A program made the position numbers and the translations under genes. Below the pieces are notes generated by a model. That model did no database searches and had not been told where the DNA came from. It was given only the letters and a program-made list of their open reading frames with translations. From Lindgomyces ingoldianus (lineage: Eukaryota > Ascomycota > Dothideomycetes > Pleosporales > Lindgomycetaceae), in assembly GCF_010093535.1 (NCBI RefSeq), contig NW_022985173.1, positions 229,919 through 293,918 on the forward strand: a DNA stretch of 64,000 nucleotides. The letters are read 5' to 3'. The first letter of the stretch is position 1. Every line of letters begins with the position of its first letter. Below are positions 22,205 to 34,152 of this stretch, one piece after another.

Positions 22205-22655
22205 GGCTACTAACTGATACGCACGAGCGAGCGGATGTTTGCAGAGAAATGGTGGTGGGAGGAGTAATCTCAGAGTGTAGAAGGGTGGAATGAGAGCAGA
22301 GTAGCTAGAGTAGGTAGATGCAATAGAGAGAGAAGCATGTAAGCGTAGGGGCATTCTAGTTGCCGTGGTGTGAATATGTCAGGCGCGTTGGCGTACACTC
22401 GCGTCTTCGCGTCGTGCAACCGTGCTGACATCATGCCTGGTCCCGATCACGTGAAGGACATTGGCCTATCCCACAGATTCAATGCACTATACCTAGGTAG
22501 CCAAAGTAGATAGCTTCCTCGTTCGACACCTGCTAAAGCGTTGGTTCAAGCTTCCTCAGACTTTCCTTTCCGCCTCTATAGTGAAGCTGGCGCACCTTTT
22601 CTGGCGCCACGCTCCCTCGAGCGACTCAAAGTCCCCATCTGAAGCACAACCGGTA
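22205..22655. other. Divergent promoter region of CDC9 and the CID2-like gene
   Basis: About 450 bp between two start codons. It contains three CGCGT cores at 22384-22412, reported separately, and a CACGTG at 22447-22452. An upstream in-frame ATG for the plus-strand gene lies at 22581. Confidence 0.6.
22384..22412 (-). promoter_or_regulatory. Cluster of three MCB-like cores upstream of CDC9
   Basis: CGCGT occurs at 22384-22388, 22400-22404 and 22408-22412, which reads as ACGCG on the CDC9 strand, about 180-210 bp before its ATG. ACGCG is the core of the MluI cell-cycle box bound by MBF (Mbp1-Swi6), which drives DNA ligase I and other S-phase genes in yeasts. Function here is inferred. Confidence 0.5.
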
Positions 22656-23291
22656 ATGTCGCGACCGTCAGAACGGCCCCGCTTGACGCCGCAATTCTGT
22701 TTCAACCAAACCGCACTGCGCGGTACGCACAATCCATTCCTAACAGTCCAGCGCACTAACTAACATCCATGCTCAGACTTTCTCCGCATCTCGCGTTCTT
22801 CGATGGATGATTGCATAACTCAGAACCTCAATGCCCTCTTAACGCCCGCGAAAGAAGGTTTCAACCCTTCCTCCACCGCTGCCCGCCAGATTGAGTACTC
22901 CTCGAAGCGCGCTATCACTATCGAGTCTTGTTACTCATTCCAAGATCGCGTGCTTTTTCCGTCATGGAAAGTACGATCTGATGTCCTAGACTACTGCGCG
23001 GGGATTGCAACAAGTCCGGATTCAGATGATCCGGACCTAGTTCTGCGGCAGATAGAAGATGCAAAGGCTAGGGAGCGAATTGTGGACGAGAGGCTGGATC
23101 CCTACAGTGGGAGATACTTTGCACGGGAGGGGAGGGCGGAAAGCTTGGCGATGCTAATGCGAAATGAGAGAGCTGTGGAGAAGATAATAAGATCGAGAAC
23201 ATGGACACTGATTGGGGAACGATGTGGTCCGAGTACTGCTTCTGCAGAGGAAGCTTTTGACCAGTGGAGGGCACGGCAACCGAAGCCATGA
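22656..23291 (+). CDS. CID2-like (caffeine-induced death protein 2) family protein
   Basis: Two exons (22656-22722 and 22777-23291) give 193 residues. Splicing joins LTPQFCFNQTALR to DFLRISRSSMDDCITQNLNA, as I remember from fungal members of the Cid2 family. Other conserved stretches are VLFPSWKVRSDVLDYCAG and RIVDERLDPYSGRYF. Fission yeast cid2 was named from caffeine sensitivity; the molecular role is not known to me. The protein has no signal peptide or membrane segment and is probably helical. I chose the ATG at 22656; an upstream in-frame ATG at 22581 would add 25 residues that look unconserved. Family naming rests on recall of the conserved pattern, so it is less certain than the gene itself. 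Confidence 0.8.
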
Positions 23292-23765
23292 CGGGAGCTG
23301 GCTTACCATGAATCTCAGCCTTGCGGAGATTCGGACACAGGCATACTATCTTCGAGACAGGGGAGCTGTATGACAACTTGTAGAATAGAATACTGACTGA
23401 AAAAGAATTCAGCTCCATAAAGCCCCTCCGAACTGGGCCAAGTCTTGTTTTGTTGCATGCCGCAATCTACGGTTTAACTGCCACCCTTAGCATTCCTAAA
23501 GGCAGATTAATGCCTGACTTCGACATGGGTAGCAGAGAAGCGAAGCATCCATCTCTTCTTGTTCACTTCACTTCTTATGAGGTCATCAAAATCCAAGCAC
23601 CATCGCCATAATAGGTTTAGCGCGGTTTTGTAAGCGAGGGCTTGCCCACCACGGCGGCACTGAATTCTGCCATACAGTCACTGGTGCTTATTTCTCTCTT
23701 TCTCTAAACACCATCGCCACAGAGCCACCAAAGCATTCAAGCAATCTTTGGGAGACGTATCCAAA
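23292..23765. other. Intergenic, promoter of the uL1 gene
   Basis: Downstream of the CID2-like gene and upstream of the ribosomal protein. A pyrimidine-rich run (TTTCTCTCTTTCTCT, about 23690-23705) lies shortly before the start codon, a common feature of fungal ribosomal-protein promoters. No gene is seen. Confidence 0.5.
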
Positions 23766-24535
23766 ATGTCGAAAATCTCTGTTGCCGGCGTTCGCGTCAA
23801 CGTCAAGGGTAAGAAGCATAAACTACCTTATCTGTCTCCCCCGACTGCGGAAGCAGCTAACACTATCTTTCAGAACTCCTCGAGTACAGCAATGAAACCA
23901 AGAAGCGCAACTTCTTGGAGACAGTCGAGCTCCAAATCGGCTTGAAGAACTACGACCCGCAGCGCGACAAGCGTTTCAGCGGCACCGTCAAGCTCCCCAC
24001 CATTCCCCGCCCGCGCATGTCCATCTGTGTGTTAGGTGACCAGCATGATATTGATCGGGCTAAACATCACGGTGTCGATGCTATGTCCGCTGATGACTTG
24101 AAGAAGCTCAACAAGAACAAGAAGCTCATCAAGAGTGTGTACATACAGTCCCCCGTGGTGAGAAAGAAGCTGACAACCCTCATAGAACTCGCGCGCAAGT
24201 ACGACGCATTCATCGCCTCCGACGCTCTCATCAAACAGATCCCCCGTCTCTTAGGCCCAGGTCTCTCCAAAGCCGGAAAATTCCCCTCTCCCGTCTCTCA
24301 CGCCGAAGATCTCGCCAACAAGATTAGCGAAGTCAAGTCTACCATCAAGTTCCAGCTTAAGAAGGTGCTGTGTATGGGTGTCGCCGTCGGAAACGTTGGT
24401 ATGACTGAAGACGAGCTGATTGGCAATATCATGTTGGCCATCAACTACCTTGTTTCGCTGCTGAAGAAAGGCTGGCAGAATGTTGGCTCCTTGACTATTA
24501 AGGCAACGATGTCACCCCCTAAACGTCTCTACTAA
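23766..24535 (+). CDS. RPL1: 60S ribosomal protein uL1 (L10a/Rpl1)
   Basis: Large-subunit protein that forms the L1 stalk next to the tRNA exit site. Three exons (23766-23808, 23874-24134, 24186-24535) give 217 residues, exactly the family length. The sequence is typical throughout: [19 protein letters not shown] at the start, [49 protein letters not shown] and [14 protein letters not shown] at the end. Both introns are about 50-65 bp, the first very early in the gene as is usual for fungal ribosomal-protein genes. High, growth-linked expression is expected. Confidence 0.98.
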
Positions 24536-25955
24536 GTTACGGAAGGTGGTAGTACGTAGAGACTGATATATTTGCATGATGAACCCCAAAGTCACCTGCC
24601 TCCTTCTGGGCGTGGAAGCTTTTGGTCCTCACAGGTCACTGGTAGGAATTGCAGATAGCAAATGGATTAGCATGAAACCCCCTCCAAGAGGTCATGAGTA
24701 TATGCGATAATTGTACATGCTGCATTGATACAAGTATGCATTCTAGTATGGATACTTCATGAGGTGACAACTTCACGCTTGGTGGCTGATGAAATCAACA
24801 TTGCAAATTGTGAACTTCAAGACATGTTTTCCATGTCCGATGTGCTGTACACTCCCAGGTACATGAATTACCGTTATCCCCAGGTTGTACAATACTTCAC
24901 CAAGCAGTTACCTCTGCAAATTTTTGAGAAACTTTTTGCCGTCGGTAGAGCTTGACCCACAACTAATTCAGGTCGACAGACATAGCACTTGCATCCCTAA
25001 TTTACGATAATGAAGATCGCAGAAGAACACAAAATGTACCGCCCATCCCACAACTCCGATCCATCTTTTCACGGACTTTTCGCAGTTGAGAAGGAAGAAC
25101 GAGCGGACGATAATCTACGGGGCCGGGAACGGAAGACTATTCATGAAAGAAAAGAATAACCCTCAGCAAGCCGCTTGTAGCGGAGCCACGACAAAGGTAT
25201 TATTACCTGACTGATGATGAGGGAGAGAAGAGGGCTCCCGGGAGCGAGGAGATTTTATCTTCCTCGCTAAGAGTGGCCTGTGCTCAGTTAGTCAGCTCGG
25301 GGCCTCGGGGCCAGCACGTGCTTCCAGTGGTGCAAGAAGTGTTTGGAGACGGGACGGTGTTATTACCTGGTTCCGATTGAAGCGGGGATTAGAAGTCAAT
25401 GATAAATGGTGCTATTGATGATAGTCTGATACAACATGACCATACTTCCAGAGAGAGAGACGGAGGCACCATCTTTCGACAGCAGGTTACCATGCTCACT
25501 CACTGACCATCTTGGGGATTGCGTTTACAATAGGCACAATTGATTGGGATTTGGAAATCCCGTATCCCCCATCCCGTGGTCTTGCGTCATCGCCATACAT
25601 TCACTGTTCGATAGCACAAGATCGCAGCATCTGAGGTTCCCCGCTGTCATCACCAAGTGCTTCCCACCCCAGAAAGTAATAATAATATCCGTAATAAAGG
25701 ATGCTAATTGAGAGTTGCAACGGGTATCCCACCGAAAATGCAGCCAGCAGGCCCTTGCCGACACCCATTTTTGGTCTGACAAATCAAAGGGGTATGTAGG
25801 AAGGAAATGTCCCAGTATAATGCCATGTCATGAAATCCCAGAAACAATAAACACACAAGAAAGTGAGCTTTCGCAAGGTCCAGTCCGACGGAGCTCGGCG
25901 TCAGGTCTTGTCATGGTTCGGTGCGCATGCGTCTGCAACACGGGCGCGCGGTGAT
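24536..25955. other. Intergenic, 1.4 kb, no gene seen
   Basis: Lies between the 3' ends of the convergent uL1 and CAF40 genes, so no promoter is required here. Short frames such as 24725-24955 plus and 25525-25782 minus show no conservation or splice continuation. I saw no tRNA or convincing C/D snoRNA boxes. Confidence 0.5.
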
Positions 25956-27260
25956 TTAATGGAGAAGTTGCTGGTTGTTGGTCGGCTCGACAACGTTATC
26001 CGAGAGGTTGATCAAGAGCTGGGCGAGGCAGCGCTTAGTAGCAGCGTCGTCACGTAGAACCGAGGAGAAGGTAGCATCACGGAGGGGCTCTGGGAGGCAC
26101 TGGCGGAGAGCTTCGCGGGCACGGGCATTGTCGCTTAGACTATTCAATTCCAGGTTAGCATGGCCGGACATGAAAGGCCAACTATCGGTTGCACGTACCG
26201 GAGGAAGCAGCGAACAACGTGCTTGAGCAGGCGCACCGTCTGTTGTTCCACAAGCTGGTTCACCATGTTGCTGAGGACAGTTCCGACCGCATAGAAACGC
26301 TCATATGTCTGGCAGATGTACGCCAGACCAATATCGTCCAGCAGAATCTTCTGCACAATGAAAATAGCCACCGTCTTGCTGAGCTCCGAACCCGTCTCCA
26401 TGATGCGGAGACACAGCGGGATGATCTCAGTGGTTAGGAGGAAGTTGATCACCTCGGAGGAATCGTTCTTGACCAAGGCGCCAATGACACCGAGCGAGGT
26501 AAGACGTAAGTACTCGAACGGGCGGGACTTTGAGGTCGTGTTTAGGAACGGGTAGAGGAAGAGCGGGATATGGGCTGCATGTGCTTAGCCAAGGAGGAAA
26601 ATCTGGATAAAAACATACCACTCAAGAAGAGGCCCCGGGTCTCGGTATGTGAGGCGACGCATTGAAGAAGCGCGAGCGCATTGCAGACGCGATTTGAAGC
26701 GGCGGCGGTCAGCTGCGAGGGATTGAGAAGAGGGTAGACTGAGATGATCTCTTGAAGCAGTGAGGCCATGACGCCTGAATACTATTAGTCTGCCGCCCAT
26801 GGACGAAGTGGAGGGACGCTCTATTACCGAAAGAGTGCCAGAGAATCAGCGCCAGCTCTGGGACCTGTTCCCGCTTCTTGCTCAGCTCCAACAAGGCCGT
26901 CTCACGCGTAGCCGGCTTCATCAATTGCGCAATCCACTCGAGGACTCGGCGGTTCTCCTCAGTGATGCCCATCTCCTGGACATTGAGCTGGTTGAGGTCG
27001 TTGGCCGGTCCACGAGGGATGCCGCCAGCGCCAGGCATGGCAGTGCCGTTGTTGCCAGCGATCCTACTGTAGTGCTGTTGCTGAGCGGCAGCCTGGGCTG
27101 CAGCGGCAGCCTGAGCTTGAGCCTGGGCCTGAGCCTGAGCCTGAGCCTGAGCCTGGGCTTGGGCATGCTGGGCTACATTGTGGGTTTGGTGGGGATGGTG
27201 GCCCTGGGCCCAGTCGCCAGGGAACTGCTGCTGGTGCGAGAAGAGGTGTTGCATTGACAT
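25956..27260 (-). CDS. CAF40: CCR4-NOT complex subunit CAF40/RCD1 (CNOT9)
   Basis: Scaffold subunit of the CCR4-NOT deadenylase that docks RNA-regulatory proteins through an armadillo-like fold. Four exons (26828-27260, 26619-26774, 26199-26574, 25956-26139) encode 382 residues, close to yeast Caf40 (373). The N-terminal 85 residues are low complexity: a run of alternating Ala-Gln and poly-Ala, encoded by a hexamer-type repeat at about 27075-27170. The conserved RCD1 domain starts near residue 105 and shows [66 protein letters not shown] and [15 protein letters not shown] near the end. The gene is in tandem with KIN1 upstream on the same strand, without any functional link that I know. Confidence 0.97.
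27073..27170. repeat. Coding low-complexity tract (Ala-Gln repeat in CAF40)
   Basis: GCCTGAGCCTGAGCCTGAGC-type repetition on the plus strand encodes alternating Ala and Gln plus poly-Ala in the CAF40 N-terminus. The unit is six bases, so copy-number change would stay in frame. Confidence 0.8.
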
Positions 27261-27762
27261 AGCAGAGTGCGCGGTTCTGGGGGCTTTGAGGGCGACTGTG
27301 GCTGGTGGTTTGGGGTGGATGAGGGAGTGTGAGTTGTCTGAGCGAGTCGAGGTGAGGTTGAGAGAGCTCCGATTTGAAGCCGCGAAGCTGTACGTGGCCC
27401 GTGCTCATTTAGCGCGGGCGTGTTCACGTGCATTAGTCCCTCACTTTCACTGTAATGTTGCCTGGTTACTATGTTTCTGCCCGTTGCTGCCGCCGTCTGT
27501 GAAGAGCAAAAGCGCAATAGATTCCTTAGCCCAACGCGCCATAGACATCTTCAGTCTTGAAACAAACCCCTTCCCGCTGACCAAATACGTCGAGGCACGA
27601 CAAAGCGAGTGACCTGACCTTTTCCTGAATGGATGTAATACAAATGAGATTCGTGATGCAAGTGTTCTCCCTGCCTTCCGCTCCCTTTCCCTCCAAAGCA
27701 TCAGACCAGCCTACACTGCATTACCATCCTCGCTATGCCCAACCCCCAACAAAACGCCTCGC
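27261..27762. other. Intergenic between KIN1 and CAF40
   Basis: Half a kilobase that must hold the KIN1 3' end and the CAF40 promoter. A CACGTG occurs at 27425-27430. Frames on both strands here are antisense or spill-over shadows. Confidence 0.5.
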
Positions 27763-30700
27763 TCAAAGACGCAATTCTGCCAAAATCTTTTGGGCCATGT
27801 TCTTATACTGCCAAGTGCCACCATCCACCTTCTTGAATTGAATGCCATGCAACTGTAAAAGAGGAACCTTAACGATGAGAATTTCAAACACTAGAATCAT
27901 GCTTCCACCCAGGTCACTCTGCACATGCGTCGTCGTCTCCCCGGCTGGAGCGGGCCTGCTGCGCGGCCGCCTGTCCTCCTTTCCATCACTCTCCTCAGAG
28001 TCATCGGTGTTTGTGTAGCTGCGGTCGCCAGCTGAGGGTCGATGGCGTGCTGATTTTGGTGTTTGTGGAGCTCTGTGCTGTTCTCTGAACTCTTCCCGCT
28101 CGCGGTCACGATCCCCGCCCTTAAACCCACCGAAACTAATCTTCCTCCTGTGACTGCTGGGAGGAGGGTTCGCGGACGAAGGAGAATCAACCACCTGGTT
28201 CAGATCGATGCTGGGAGCATGTCGACATTTAAAACCACCTCGTATTTCGTGGTAAGTAATGCCGAATTGGTCCAGAACGCGAATAATGTCGGATTGAATG
28301 AACGACAGTGGTTTGTTGCTTGTGGTTGATACACTGAAGAGGCCTTTGAGATAAACAGGCTTCACGGCATCAGGGCTGCGGCTAGCTTCAGCGCTAGCTT
28401 CTGCAACATCCTGGTCGGTTTCCTCTGGTACGTTTGACTCTCTCGCCTGTTCTCTTCGTACTCGACGGGCTTGAATACTCTCTCTTCGGGCATGACCGAG
28501 AGATTTAGCCCGTGATGCTGGAAGCCGGCGCGGGCTTGCTTGCAAATCTTCTGATGCCGCGTCTGCTTTCACTCTTTGTCCGCTAATGTCCGATCTATCT
28601 GATCCGCTTGTGGGCGGAGGGTTTCCGGGATCTTCGGAGGACCGTCCTCTACGGCTCATTCGTCGTCGAAGGTCTGCGCCATTTACACTGGTGGACCTAC
28701 CGAGCGCTTTTAACTTTCGCGTGGCACTATTCCCACTAAGTGGAGGAGAAAGTAGCTCAGGCTGTTGGGCTCCACTTGGGTGGAGCATCGAAGACGATTG
28801 AGTGTTTTTCTCGCGTGCTCGACGGACACTAAAGCTTTTGCGAGGAACGTTTGTCGAGTCGGTGGGGCCTGATACGGCCAAAGAGGGGGTTGGGGGATGG
28901 TCTTTCCGATCATGGTCTGGATTTCTGTGTTTCCTCGTACTAAAGCGCCGTAAAAGGCCGACGGCTGTGCTCTCCTTCTTGACAGGAGGCTGTTCAATGG
29001 GTGGAGTGATTATAGCTGGTGACACATTTCCAGGCGAGTTGAGATTCAGCCTTTGTAAGCCTTCCGTTACCTCGTCTTCGCCGTGGGTCCTGGCTCTTGG
29101 CCGCGATCGTCCACCCGTTGGCTTTTCACCAGCCATTTCATAAGTTGCAGAATTTGTGTACGCTGCTTCGGGGGCTGGAAGATCAGGCATCTTCAAAGGC
29201 TTCTCGCTGGGACTCTGTGGCATGGCCATGGCTCCCGGATTTGCCTCAAGCCGCTCGCGGTCTCTCTTCTCCCGCACGAGATAGTATACCGATATCAGGG
29301 GGCTGAAGGCATTCACCGGGTCGAGGCCGCGTTGAATGTCTTCTGAAGATGAGGTTGATAGCTGTTCACGGCTCGAGATCGAATTCCGCCTCTTATAAAA
29401 GTCAAACACACCCCTCTTCCTCTCAATCTCTGGCGTCAGCACTTGAGTCTTGCGAACAGCAAGCCGCACTGCGCGTTGATATTCGTCGGATTGGATGACG
29501 TTGGTCAGCTGTGAGGTTATGTATTCGGGGGTTCCGAAGTCAAATCCTGTCATTTTCTCGATAACTTCTCGGTCAAGTGGTAGTTGCAGAGCCTCGCGGT
29601 GGGGCAAGTAGTTTTCGGGGGGGCTGTTGAATCCTTTAGTCAGCCAAGGATGGCTCATGATCTCGCCGAGAGTCAGACGGTTGTTGGGATCCGTTTGGAG
29701 CATCCTGTGGATGAGATTGCGACATTCTGGGAAGGCTCAGCACTGACGGAGACGGCTCGACCAAAATACACATACCTGCGGACAGCCAAGGTGGATAGTC
29801 GACATGGCCCTTCTTAATCTTGGCATGCAGCTGTGGCATGCTTTGGTCGTCAAAGGGGACCTTACCGCAAACCAAGACATAGAGAACTATTCCAAAACTC
29901 CAAACGTCAACCTCGGGCCCAGTGTACTGCTTGGCTTGCAGCAGCTCCGGGGCGGCAAAATAGAGGCTTCCACAGAACGTTTTGAGATGGTTCCGGGGCG
30001 AGAACAAATTGCTCAGCCCAAAGTCGATGATTTTGATGTCGCCGGTCTTGCTGATGAGAATGTTCTCAATCTTCAAGTCGCGGTGCACGATACTGTTTCG
30101 GTGGCAGTAATCCAGGGCGCTCGCAATCTGGCGGGCAAACTTGCGCGCTTGTTTCTCCTTCAGCCGCCCATGTGATATGATGTAGTCCAGCATCTGTCCA
30201 CCGTTGACGTACTCGAAGAGCATGTACCAATGGTAGTTGGTCCGGACCACATCGCGCATGCCGCAGATGTAAGGGTGGTTCAGCAGGCTGACAATGGCAG
30301 CCTCTCTGGCGGTGCGGACTTCCTTGGAGTGGTCGGCACGCTCACGGTCGGCCTGGCTGCGGTGCTCATCGGTCGACTGCCGGGGCACGATCTTCACAGC
30401 GACCTGCAGAAGCACCGTTAGCACAACATTGCGGTATCAGGCACACTAGCACATCAGAAGCCATACCTGCTCACCCGTCGCCGCGTTCTTGGCCAGCTTC
30501 ACCTTGCCCATACTGCCGGCGCCGATGGTCTTCCCTAGAGACCATTGCCCAGTGTGTGGCGCCGAGATGGTTGTTCGCCGCTTTGTGGCCGAGGCGGTGG
30601 TGGTCCCGGACCGCGCATTGTCGGTGGCTACGCCGTTGATGGGCATTGCAGCTGTCGTCGACGCGTCTGACGCATAGCGCGTGTGGCCAGAACGCGGGTG

Positions 30701-31015
30701 GTGGTTGCTCCTGGTGGAGTCGGTGCGCGAGGGAGCAGTGGCAGTGGCAGCAGCAGCAGCAGCAGCAGCACCAGTGGTGGTGGTGGGGGTGGTGGTAGTA
30801 GCAGGAGCAGGAGCAGCGTGGGCTTGGGCGTGGGTGTGGGTGTGGGCGCGGTCCCTCGAGTCGCTGCGACGAGAGGCTGGCAAGCTGGCGACGTTGGTCT
30901 GCTCGAAGTCGCGGCGGGCGACGCTGGCCAGGTTGGTGCGATGCGGGCGGTCAGAAGGGCGCCGGGGATTTGATGAAGCGCGGGCAACGGGTGCTGGTGG
31001 TGCTTTTGCTGACAT
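27763..31015 (-). CDS. KIN1: Serine/threonine kinase KIN1/KIN2 (PAR-1/MARK family)
   Basis: Polarity and exocytosis kinase at the cell cortex. Three exons (30467-31015, 29776-30403, 27763-29726) give 1046 residues, like yeast Kin1 (1064). The first 150 residues are low complexity (His-Thr, Thr-Pro, poly-Ala). The kinase domain begins at [17 protein letters not shown] (about residue 155), with [22 protein letters not shown] and the activation loop [14 protein letters not shown], whose Thr is the site phosphorylated by upstream kinases in MARK proteins. A long disordered, Ser/Arg-rich region follows. The C-terminal KA1 domain ([20 protein letters not shown] to LAELRL at the stop) binds acidic membranes. 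Intron 1 falls exactly before VAVK. Orthology is clear from the domain order and length. Confidence 0.97.
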
Positions 31016-31958
31016 TGCGAGGCTGGTGCAGGGTGCAGAGGATGGGCTCTGTGGTCAATGTTCCGACGCCTGAGCGCAGTGGACGAGGGGCCAAGGCGGG
31101 CCGGGGTAGAGCAAGGAGAGCAGTGATGTGCACCTGCAGCTCACAACAGACGCCGTGTGATGGCGGGCGAGGCGTGAGAGCGTGATGCAGCGCGGGACTT
31201 TACGAAGCCGCGTGAAAGGGGGGTGGGGTGGTGTAGCTAGGGTTCGCGGGATCGTGATTATGGATGCAGAAAATAGCAGGACACTTCACGGGGGCATGAC
31301 GATTGACGACGGGCCACAGGACTGAGGAACTCCAGCGAGCGGGTTGCCCAGCACAGAGTTCTGGCGGGCAACACGGCGATTAATCTGTGGACAGGGCGCA
31401 GAAAAAGGAGAGAGACAGACCCGCTCGCTCGGGGAGTTGCAGTACGAGTGGCGGCAGAGAGGCTGGCCGACTTTGCTCGTTAATAACAATGGCGCGCAAG
31501 ACAGCTTCAGGCAAGCTTGAGTGCTGCGCACAGGAGACTGAAGTGGCCGACAAGGACAACCAGCACAGCACTGGGGCTTCACGACTGATGATTGATGGGC
31601 TGCTGAGGCGCTGATGAGGCGCTGATGAGGCTCTGGGATCTCTGCCATCGACTGGCTTTCATGTTTGGTGCAGTCGCAAAACCAGCTGCCAGGTTTGACC
31701 AGGAGCCCATCCCAGACGGCCGAGCCCAGGTAATCCAGGCACTTTTCTGGCCAATCAGTGCACCCGGCGAAGCGAGAATGCCAAGAGCCTAGACCCCGAA
31801 ATGAGCGACATCGTTCTTTCCTCAGTCGGCTCTTGCTCTTGCACTCCAGAGCTCCACACCACGCCAGCTTGCTGACCTTGGAAAGTGGAACGCGTCGTCC
31901 AAATGACTGACCCCTCCTAGACAAGCAATCCGCACGCTCTTCACGTCCGTCTACCACC
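31016..31958. other. Divergent intergenic region of KIN1 and the G-patch gene
   Basis: About 940 bp between two start codons. A long minus-strand frame (31286-31960) overlaps the plus-strand ATG and has no recognisable content, so it is treated as chance. A short direct repeat of GCTGATGAGGC is present around 31609-31632. Confidence 0.5.
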
Positions 31959-34152
31959 ATGGCCTACAAACGACCTCGCCCGCCTTCTCCAACGGGCTCG
32001 CAGAAGCGCTCCCGTCCATCGCAATGCTATGTCAAATGCGGCACGCCGATGTCCCTAGACGTTGACGGTGATGACCAGGCCTTCGTGCCAGTGTGGAAGC
32101 AGATAGTCACGGATGAGCATGGCCGTCGACGACTACACGGCGCCTTCACTGGCGGCTTCAGCGCCGGGTAAGTAGTCCTCTTCATTGCCCGCTGAACTTC
32201 ACATCTCTTGACTTTTCTCAAGCTACTTCAACACGGTTGGTTCTAAAGAAGGATGGACCCCAAAGGCCTTCGTTTCCTCCCGTTCCAGGCGGAATAAGGA
32301 CCAATCGAGCCTGGCGACCCAGCGTCCCGAGGACTTTATGGACGATGAGGACTTCGCTGACGCCGCCGAGTCGCGTCAACTGGAGACGGACCAAAATTTC
32401 GCTGGCATCGGAGCCACTGGCGAGAGCGAGGGCGCACGTGACGATTTCTTTGGGCTTATGACTACTGAAGACGAGACCATGGGTGTCAAGTTAATGCAGA
32501 AGATGGGCTGGCGCCGCGGTGAGGGCATCGGCCCCAGAGTGCGTCGATCTGCTCGCCTGGACGACGATAAAGAAGGCACAGTTTCCATGACGTCTGAGTC
32601 CGAGCAGCTGTTCGCCCCAAAGGATACTCATATCAAGTTTTTTACACCCCGAAAATTAAAATGTAGCGGACTCGGCTATCAATCAGACGCCTATCCTCTC
32701 TTGAAACCTAGTGACAGTGAGGTAAAACCTAGAGTATCTCCCGCCCTTCTATCCATCGAGGGCGTGTCCAAGCACCCGAAGCCTATGAAACCCGCTGTAA
32801 AGAGGACAGGAATGGGTGTGGGTGTCTTGAACGACAACGGCTCCGACGATGAAGACCCTTACGAGCTCGGCCCCAGAATCTCCTTCAACAGAACCATTGG
32901 CAAAGATAAAAAGGCAAAAAATCCCTCGACCATCAAGCCCAGCAAGTTTGCGAAAGTCTCTACTGGTCAGAGGCACATGTTCGTCCCCCAGAAGCATATT
33001 TCCAGAACTAGTTCTTCGGTAGCTAGGCTCTGCCACGATGGAAGATCCCCTCTCAGGGCCTTTAAACTACTAACAATTACGGATGGCTTTGAGAGTCGAC
33101 ACAAGCTTCCGCCGCCGAAGGTCCCAGGAGCGTGGAGGTCGTCAAAACAGGTGCCTGGTTCAGGAGCACGAGCTCAGTCCTTTCAATCCGTTGCGGATGC
33201 TGCAAGGTCTTCAACCCTCGACGCCAAGGGCCGCGCGACTGTGCTCGGTGAGAAGGCATTGCCTGGCAAATCGATTTTCGATTACATTTCAAAGGAGGAC
33301 CGAGACCTGCTTGCGGCTAAGACAGGAAAAAATCTTCCTCCAGGCCTTGGACAGCCTCTCCCTAAGCAAAACAAAACCCGAGGAGTCACACAGCCGAACG
33401 ATCTCTGGACTTGGGTTCCAGCACTAGATAAAGGCATCGCTGCTGCCGCATTGAGCAAAGGCACAACCGGCTGGATGCCTTATGGAGAAGACTCCAAGAA
33501 ACGAGCAAGGTACACTAGCTTTTTAGAAGTCCGTGCCGGCCTGAAGGATGGCCTTCCCGAACGAGTGCCTGGAACGACCAACGCCGACTGGGCCCAGGAA
33601 CTGCGAGAATTTGCGCAGGCCGCTCAAGTTTTCAAGCCTGTCCAAGGATTAATGGCTTCGCGGTTCACCTCATCCACCTCATCCACCCCCTCCGCTCACC
33701 CTGGTTCAGGAAGCGGTCCATCGGAAAACACTCTTCTGCGCGCACCAACGACGAAGCCAGATGATCCAGCAGAGACGGCAGCTAAACTCGGTATGTATGG
33801 AGCCATGACCCGGACTGCGGTCCCATTCCATCCAACACGGATCTTGTGCAAACGATTCAATGTCAAACCTCCCCCGAACATTTTATATGAATCCGAATTC
33901 GGTACTAGCGCTTCTTCGAAGACCCAAGAGCCTGTGTCTAAGGCAGCCATGGATCAAATGTTTCATGAAGCGATGACTGCGGGTTCTGTGATGCAGTACC
34001 CTTTATTCATGACACCACAAGCAAAAGGTTCTGCTTTATTCTCTTCCGCTGAGCACGCGCCCGTGGACTCTGAAACGAATGAAGCGCTTTTGAAAGAACG
34101 CGCTCCTGATGATGTATTTCGCGCCCTCTTTGGAGATGACGATGATAATTGA
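31959..34152 (+). CDS. G-patch protein of the GPATCH1/TOUGH family
   Basis: Two exons (31959-32167 and 32223-34152) encode 712 residues. The N-terminus matches the DUF1604 region of this family ([40 protein letters not shown]..., with the intron splitting AG-YF). The G-patch follows near residues 150-175 ([19 protein letters not shown]). The rest is mostly charged and disordered, with a [21 protein letters not shown] block near residue 595. Family knowledge: GPATCH1, plant TOUGH and fission yeast Gpl1 act with a DEAH helicase in pre-mRNA splicing. Nuclear localisation is expected from the basic N-terminus ([17 protein letters not shown]). Confidence 0.92.

Noticed and set aside
31609..31632. 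C/D snoRNA suggested by repeated TGATGA
   Set aside because: It is a short tandem GCTGATGAGGC repeat; no paired terminal stem or D box at suitable spacing.
31286..31960. Minus-strand frame of 224 codons between KIN1 and the G-patch gene
   Set aside because: Cysteine-rich without pattern, no domain, and overlaps the ATG of the G-patch gene; treated as chance in GC-rich promoter DNA.
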